Of a DNA stretch of 64,000 nucleotides, positions 57,451-64,000 are shown one piece after another. The stretch comes from Halicephalobus mephisto (lineage: Eukaryota; Nematoda; Chromadorea; Rhabditida; Panagrolaimidae), in NCBI GenBank assembly GCA_009193035.1, contig SWDT01000232.1:1-64000 (forward strand), given 5' to 3'. A program made the position numbers and the translations under genes. Under the pieces are notes generated by a model. That model worked only from the letters and a program-made list of their open reading frames with translations, did not search any database and had not been told where the DNA came from. Within the stretch, counting starts at the first letter, position 1. Each line of letters opens with the position of its first letter.

Positions 57451-57845
57451 CCAGAATCTCCTGGAAATTTGAAACCAATATCTGAAATTGAGAATTCCGG
57501 AATTTTCTAACAGGTTTTAGGAATTCGTGTCGAGACAATTTCGTGAGAAATATTTCCTTCTAATTTCTTATAATTAGAGTCCTTAGTATTTTTCACCTTT
57601 TTAGAATATTATACAAATTTGAAATTAAAATCGAGAATTTTCAAAAAGTTGTAAAAATTCGTGTCGAGATTATTTCTTAATATTCGTTTTTTTTTAATTT
57701 TTAAAATTTAAAATTAAAAAAAATTTTTTTTTATTTTTTAAAATTTCTTTCATTTTTAAAATTTCTTTTATTTTTTAAATTTTTTACTTTTTTTTCTTTT
57801 TTGTTTTTTTTAAAAGTATAATTGTCATTTTTTAAGGCTCGAGTG

Positions 57846-57992
57846 ATGCCCCCGAATACGGTAGGGATCTCCTCAAATGGGGGATCTAGGCCATGTGGCA
57901 GGTTCCAGTCAAATTTTTTCAGTACTTCAAGATGCCAAAACTGCTACCAACAAAAAGATGCTCATTCCGAAGAAGCTCTAGTCAAAGCAAAA
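57846..57992 (+). CDS. First coding exon of an MPRIP/outspread-like gene
   Basis: MPRIP/outspread proteins are PH-domain actin and myosin-phosphatase scaffolds. This exon encodes 49 aa from ATG 57846 to donor GTAGGT. It contains CGRFQSNFFSTSRCQNCYQQ followed by KDAHSEEALVKAK. The C-x-x-F-x-x-N-x-F-x-x-S-x-C-x-N-C-x-x-x-x-x-x-H pattern is the conserved N-terminal motif of MPRIP and Drosophila outspread, just before the first PH domain. The acceptor upstream is TTTTTTAAG. A possible next exon is 59548-59608 (acceptor CTATTGTAG, phase 0, reads AKKVGQTGSDQLANCDLFGR), which I cannot confirm. PH-domain exons are not visible before 64000, so most of the gene would lie beyond the window. Confidence 0.65.
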
Positions 57993-57994
57993 GT

Positions 57995-60900
57995 AGGTGT
58001 TTTTGAACAATTTTAAATATTTTATTCATTTTCAATTTCACATAGAGGTAATTTGGAATAATTTCAAAAATAATCAAAAACAAATAAAATAATTTTTTTT
58101 AGAATTTTATAAAATTTAAAAAAAAGGGAACATAAATAAAGTTATTTATTTTTTTTACTTTTCTTTAAAATATTTTTAAAAATTTAAAAAATGGATCTAA
58201 ATAAAAATTATTTTTTTTTATTTTTCTTCAAAAAATGAACATAAATAGAAATTATTTATTTTTTATATTTTTTAATATTTTTAAAAACTTCAAAAATGGA
58301 TCTAAATAAAAATTATTTTTTTTACTTTTCTTCAAAAAACTTCAAAAAATAAACATAAATAGAAATTATCCATTTTTTGTATTTTTTAATATTTTTAAGA
58401 ATTTCGAAAATGAATTTAAATAAAAATTATTTTTTTTCTTTAACTTTTTGTTCGAAAATTTTTATAAAAAAAGATTCGAATGGATCCGCTGATCCTTTAT
58501 CCCCGTTATGGCAACCTTGATTGTTATCTTTTAACTATCGGGTTTCTGATGTCCGAAGACCTTTAAGTATACTGTATATGGTATGAGAAAGTTCAATGTG
58601 AAAACTTCCTTCTCGAATTACTTGATTTTTTGATTTTCACATCCCGACTACTTCTTCGAGATTTGTTGAACGGCTAGATTACGAACAGAACAGTAGTTTA
58701 TCTCTTCGAAGTACTCGGATTTCTCAAGTACAAGTTTCAAAAAGCACTAAGGACAAAAGTGACTCAAGTGCATTATTTGTATTTCGTTCAAGAAAAATGT
58801 TATTTTTGATCACGAGGATTGGCTTTCCCAGAGTTGTCAAAATATTTAGTTTCGGTTGTTTGATCTCAGAAAAATAAATCTGGTCTGGATCATGAAAGCT
58901 GTTTTTTAAGGGGGAAAGTAAAGAAGCATATACTGTTGTAAAAAATTCAAAAATTAAATTTAAAAAATTAAATTTTAAAAAATTAATTAAAAAATAAAAA
59001 TTCAAAAAAAATTAATTAAAAAATAAAAATTCAAAAAAAATTAATTTAATTAAAAGAGTCAAATTTTTAAAAAAATAGATAAAAGTAAAAAATAAAAATT
59101 TAAAATTTAAATGTAAAAAACTAATTTTATTAATATATAAATTAATCATTTTTAATTTTTAATTATTTTAGAATTTTCACTTTTTCCTTAATTTTTAAAA
59201 AATTTATTTTTGTAGATTTTATAAATCTTTAATTTTATAAATTTTTAATTTTACAAATCTTTAATTTTATAAATTTTTAATTTTGCAAATCTTTAATTTT
59301 ACAAATCTTTGATTTTATAAATTTTAATTTTATAAATTTTAATTTTGTAAATCTCAATTTTACAAATCTTTAATTTTGTAAATTTTTAATTTTTTTTTCT
59401 TTTAGAATTTTGACTTTATTGTTCTTCTCTGAAATTAATTTATCTTCTTTACTTTATGACTGAACCTCTTTCATCTTTCTCCCATTTCCTCCTCTCAAGT
59501 ACTTCTCCTTCGCTAAATCTTCTATTGTTTCCTCGGCTCTATTGTAGGCCAAAAAAGTTGGACAAACCGGTTCCGACCAACTTGCCAATTGTGATTTGTT
59601 TGGCCGCAGTTGGCCTTGTTATTTTTGATTTTTTTTTGGTAATTCAATTTTGAACTAAATCGATAAAAATCTACGATTATTTCCTGAAGATTTTATTTTA
59701 GATTAAAAATTGATTTAAATCCAGCTGTTGAAATATTTATTTTATGCAAATGAATATTGTCAATTTTATCGATTTTAAATATGTCCAGATTTCGACAGCT
59801 GTTCGTCGAATTTTCATCTTTTGTAAAATTTTTTTTAATTTAAAAATTACCGAAAAATTTTTATTTTAAAAATCCCATTTTTATTAATTTAAATTTATTT
59901 AAAAATTTCATTTTTTTTTTAATTTAAAATTATCTAAAAAATTTTATTTTTTAAAATTTAAAAATCTTATTTTTTTTAAAACTTTAAATTTTTTAAAAAA
60001 TTAAATTTTCTGAATTTTATACTTTTTTTTAAATTTAAATTTATTTAAAGTTTTTATTTCTTTTAAAATTTATTTTTTTTTTAAATTTAAAATTTAAAAA
60101 TTTTAGTTTTTTTTAAATTTATATTTTTTTTTAAATTCTAAATTATTTAAAATTTTTATTTCTTTTAAAATCTATATTTATCGAAAATTTTTTATTTTTA
60201 TCCTTGACCGTTTGAGTGAACAAATAGGTTTCTAATTCAATTTTCTTTGATTTCGAGGGAATTCAAGTTTGAACTTGAGCGCTGAATCCGGTCGATACGG
60301 ATATTTGAAAAGTTTTTTCGGGAGATTGTGGTTCTGGAATATTTTTACTTTTTTTGTTTGTTTACGATATATACGGTAGAAATTATAATGATTAAAAAGT
60401 CGTTTTTTTATGAAATTTTAAAATAAAAATTTTTAAAAATTTCGAAAATTAAAAAAATTCCGAATAAAAACATTAATTTTCGGAAATTTCGCAGATTTTA
60501 AAAAATTTTTTAATTTAAAATTTTCAAAAAAATTTTGACTTTTATTATAACTTAAATTTAAATTTTTTTTAAAACTTTTTTTGTGGTTTTTTTTAAAATT
60601 AAAAATTCAAATTTTATTTTTCAAATTTATTTTTTTAAAATTAAAAATTTTATTTTCCAAATTTGTTTATTTTTTTAAAATTTAAAATTTTATTTTTCAA
60701 ATTTGTTTATTTTTTTTTAAATTTAAAATTTTATTTTTCAAATTTTGTTTATTTTTTTAAAATTAAAATTTTATTTTTCAAATTTGTTTATTTTTTTTAA
60801 ATTTAAAATTTTATTTTTTAAATTTTGTTTATTTTTTAATTTTTTAAATTTTATTTTTTTTTTGTTTTTTAATTTTTTAAATTTTATTTTTTTATTTTTT

Positions 60901-62050
60901 TTGTTTTTTAAATTTTGTTTATGTTTAAAAACGAAGGTATTTGGGCAATCCTGTTGACACCAACACTGTTGAAATTTTGACGAAAACGAAGAAGTTTTAT
61001 TTCGTCAAAAATGGAAGAAAAACAAAAACCTCAAATTTCCTGTTTGAGTCATAATTTTTTTGTTTTACGACTAAAATGAAAGATTACTGATTTTTTTTAT
61101 TTTAAAAATGCGCAAAATAGTCTAAAATGCGATTTCTAAGCTAAAAATGGAAATTTCGGAAAAATTTTGTCTTGCGATTTCGGTTCTTGTTTTCCTCCCG
61201 CGGATCCGGCCTTGCCCTTGTTTCCCGCCGCAATTTCCAACGAATAAGACTATTTTAATATTGTTTTGCCTTCTTGTTGATTATTTACGCCCAAAGACGG
61301 AAATTCGACCGTCAGAGATATTGGTTTGAGATTTCTGAAATCTGTTGATATATCAATATTTTTTCTCAATGATTTTTAAGAATCAAACCGGTTAATGGAC
61401 GGCTATTTGGGCTTAAAAATACAAATCCGACTAGTGGAGATGGAGATTTTGAAAATTTTCAATATATAAATGTTTATTTTTTATGAAATTTTTCTATACA
61501 AACTCCAATAACTAAATTTTTTTGTAATTATTTAAATTTCTAAATACAAATGGGATTAGTAGAAATGGTGATTTCAATATTTTGAAAATTTTCAATATAT
61601 AAATGTTTATTTTTTATGAAATTTTCCTATACAAACTCCAATAACTAAATTTTTCTGTAATTATTTAAATTTCTAAACAAAAATAGTGGCCTAAAATTTT
61701 AGAACTTTTTTATATATCGATTTTCTTTATATATAAATACTTTTTTTATATATAAATATTTCTTATATATCAATTTTCAACAACTATGTTAGATTATGAT
61801 TATTTGAGTCTAAAGATAGAATTTCGAACATCAACAATAGTGGCCTAAAATTTCAGAACTTTTTCGATATTGAAATATTTCTTTTTTATATATGAATTTC
61901 CAATAACGAAACTGAACAATGGTTGCTTGTCTGTTTTATGGGGCTTTGAATATATGAAAAACCAGGACTTTGCTTGAATGGACGAATGGTGGTTTGCGAA
62001 AGCTGGACAACGGTCATTCGCGCACGACCAAATGGCTTTCGTTAGATTGC
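57995..62050. other. Long AT-rich intron-like region with GC-richer islands
   Basis: Mostly low-complexity AT sequence; a simple repeat TTTTATAAATTTTTAATTTT-type at 59215-59390 and T/A runs at 60580-60920. Islands at 58480-58930, 59540-59610, 60200-60330 and 61140-61330 have balanced composition and could be exons or regulatory elements of either strand, but I could not fix frames or donors. Confidence 0.4.
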
Positions 62051-62054
62051 TCAC

Positions 62055-62709
62055 CTTTGCTTTTTGGAACGCCAATTATGCTCCAGTTTTTTGCTCTTTT
62101 CGCTCTAGATCCAATCAATTTCAATGGGATAGATCCGTTGAAATGAAATCAAAAGCTGAGTGGATCCATGGATCGTGAAATTTATTCGTAATGAATCCTT
62201 TCCGTGAGGGATTCGGATTTGAGGATATTTGAAATCTTGACAACGAGGAAATAAACGTAATCTGTGGATAAATTTTGAAATTCTAAAAATTCTAAAATTA
62301 AAAAAAAATTAAAATAAAAAAAAGTAAAAATTTAGAAAACTTTAAAAATTTAAAAAACTTTAAAAAAATTAAAATTTTAAAATCTAAAAAATAATAATTT
62401 TAGAAAAAATTAAAATTTAAAGAATTTTAAAATAAAAAAATTTTTTAATTTAATAAAAAATTTTAAAATTAACATTTAATTTTTAATTTTCGAAGTTTTT
62501 TGAAATTTGTTTTATTTTATAATATTTTTTGGAACTTTTGTAAAAAGGGAAATGATTGATTTTGGAAATCCTTTATTCACGAAAGTTATCTCGGACCTGG
62601 AATGGACTGTCCTCATATGAGTTACCTCGACGGCTCCCGGGCGCAGTCCTATCGATCGCTGCTTTCGTTTCCCGGAAGTTTCTCGAATGACTCCCTCATT
62701 TGCAGTCAT
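62055..62709 (-). CDS. Two candidate 5-prime exons of an unidentified gene
   Basis: The first exon, 62626-62709, runs from ATG (acceptor AATTTCAG 3 nt upstream, as for trans-splicing) to donor GTAACT and encodes 28 aa (MTANEGVIRETSGKRKQRSI...). The second exon, 62055-62104 (acceptor TTGGATCTAG, donor GTGAGC), continues in phase as SEKSKKLEHNWRSKKQ. The product start is strongly basic. No family recognised. The next exon needs phase 2; I did not find it with confidence. It may be the 5-prime end of the minus-strand gene that ends at 51947. Confidence 0.35.
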
Positions 62710-62714
62710 CTTCT

Positions 62715-64000
62715 GAAATTTCTTAACTCATAAAATCTTTAAAAATTTAATTCCCATAAAGTTTAAAAAATTATAGTTTTTAAAAATTTACAAAATTAAA
62801 AAAAAATTGATTTTTATAAAATATTTAAAAATTAAATTTCTATGAGATTTAAAAAATCAGTTTTTAAAAATTTACAAAATTAAAAAAAATCGATTTTTAT
62901 AAAATATTCAAGAATTGAATTTCTATGAAATTTAAAAATCCACAAAATTTAAAAAATCGATTTTTATAAAATATTTAAAAATTAAATTTTTATGAGATTT
63001 AAAAAATCAGTTTTTAAAAACCTACAAAATTAAAAAATCGATTTTTTATAAAATATTTGAAAATTTTTTTTATTTTTTACAAAATTCTTTAAATTTTTAC
63101 TTTTTTTGATTTTGTTTTTTATAAAATATTTCAATTTTTTTAATTTTAAATTTAAGAAAATTTTTACTTTTATAAAGTATTTAAAATTTTTGTTTTAAAA
63201 AATGAAAAAATTATTTATTATAAAAAAGACCAAAATTTTTTGTAATCTTCCGTTTAGTTCTCATTTCCGGGACCAGTTTTGAATGACCATGTTTTACTCG
63301 TTTTTAACGAATACATGGTCCAATGTTTGATTGAGGTTTTTTATCTTGTTTGCAAAGAAAAATTTCCAGCTTATTCTTCAGCTTTTTCTTTTTCGAATTT
63401 AGAATTAGAATGACCAGCTACAGAACAGTAGCGTCGATGAACGGGAATGTTCGTTCTCGATCCCGGGGTTGAATAAGCCGAAGTCACGCTAGCTTAGGAA
63501 CCCGAAAATCAGATGGTTTTCCCTCGGTCGATCCGCGTGTTTTTTCTGGATTAAGAACGAATTCGGATCGATAATTATTAGAAGTCGGATCGGGATGACA
63601 GTCAAGTGGCCTAGTTTGGCGGTTTAGATCCATATTCTATTGTTTATAAAGTATTTCAAAACCTCATTTTCACGTAATTTTTATAAAATTACGAATTTAT
63701 AAATTCATACTTTTTATATTCATATAAAATAATATAAAATTTAAAAAATATAAATTAGTGTGAAATTTAAAAAATATAATTTAATATTATAATTTTTATA
63801 AAATTACAAATTTATAAATTTACATTTTTAATATTCACTTGAAATTTAAAAAAATATAAATTTATATTTTTATATATTATTTTTTCTAAATTTTAATTCA
63901 TATTGTAATTTTTACAACACTTCGAAAAAATCTACATTGAATTATTTATGTAAAAACTCAGATAATTTTCATTTGAGCTATCCTCCAATCACCTCGATTT
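62715..64000. other. AT-rich region with a GC-richer island at 63240-63640
   Basis: Mainly TTTATAAAATATTTAAAAA-like repeats. The island at 63240-63640 contains a segment (63260-63340) resembling the exon at 53628-53731, and a short plus-strand frame at 63410 (MTSYRTVASMNGNVRSRSRG) behind acceptor CGAATTTAG. Either could be a promoter or alternative first exon; I do not call a gene. Confidence 0.35.

Noticed and set aside
59548..59608. Second exon of the MPRIP-like gene
   Set aside because: The acceptor is good and phase fits, but the donor is weak and the peptide does not resemble the expected PH-domain start.
61140..61330. GC-richer island as an exon
   Set aside because: All frames look partly open on both strands and no donor GT is suitably placed, so neither strand nor frame can be chosen.

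Overview
The window is AT-rich nematode DNA, most like Caenorhabditis. Introns are mostly short and AT-rich and usually end in TTTCAG or TTTTAG. Several ATGs sit a few bases behind an apparently unpaired splice acceptor, which fits spliced-leader trans-splicing. Identifiable products include nematode-typical families: a thaumatin-like protein, a divergent nuclear receptor, a DUF273 glycosyltransferase, FkbM and METTL24-type methyltransferases, a bestrophin and a proteasome subunit. All assignments come from reading the sequence and from family knowledge. No database search was possible.

Layout. Positions 1396-18436 (minus strand) hold one large gene, the afadin orthologue (afd-1), with two RA domains, FHA, DIL and PDZ. 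Its introns are full of simple AT repeats, minisatellites and small inserts. Two in-frame exons (4211-4600) fall inside the PDZ coding region. Positions 20-24 kb hold a cluster of inverted GATAGTGAC motifs, MITE-like elements and a tRNA-His gene. Positions 24-36 kb hold a compact set of secreted or membrane genes: thaumatin-like (-), a GH16 beta-glucanase joined to a fascin-like beta-trefoil (+), a METTL24-type methyltransferase (+), a bestrophin channel (+) and an FkbM-type methyltransferase (-). Positions 36-48 kb are mainly repeats, with a short nuclear hormone receptor (-), a tRNA-like Pol III unit, a small terminal exon ending in SCC and a pogo-type MITE. Positions 48-51 kb hold a DUF273 glycosyltransferase (+) and the proteasome beta subunit pbs-4 (+), followed by a possible small downstream cistron.

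Positions 52-64 kb are extremely AT-rich with tandem repeats. Small GC-richer islands within it behave as exons: a chain of phase-compatible minus-strand exons ending in a stop and AATAAA (an unrecognised gene), the first coding exon of an MPRIP/outspread-like gene (+), and another minus-strand 5-prime exon pair.

Strongest points for follow-up: (1) the GH16 enzyme looks fungal and may be a horizontal transfer fused to a beta-trefoil; (2) the in-frame cassette inside the afadin PDZ domain; (3) the multi-exon gene hidden at 51.9-56.6 kb; (4) a MITE family whose two tandem copies have exchanged ends.
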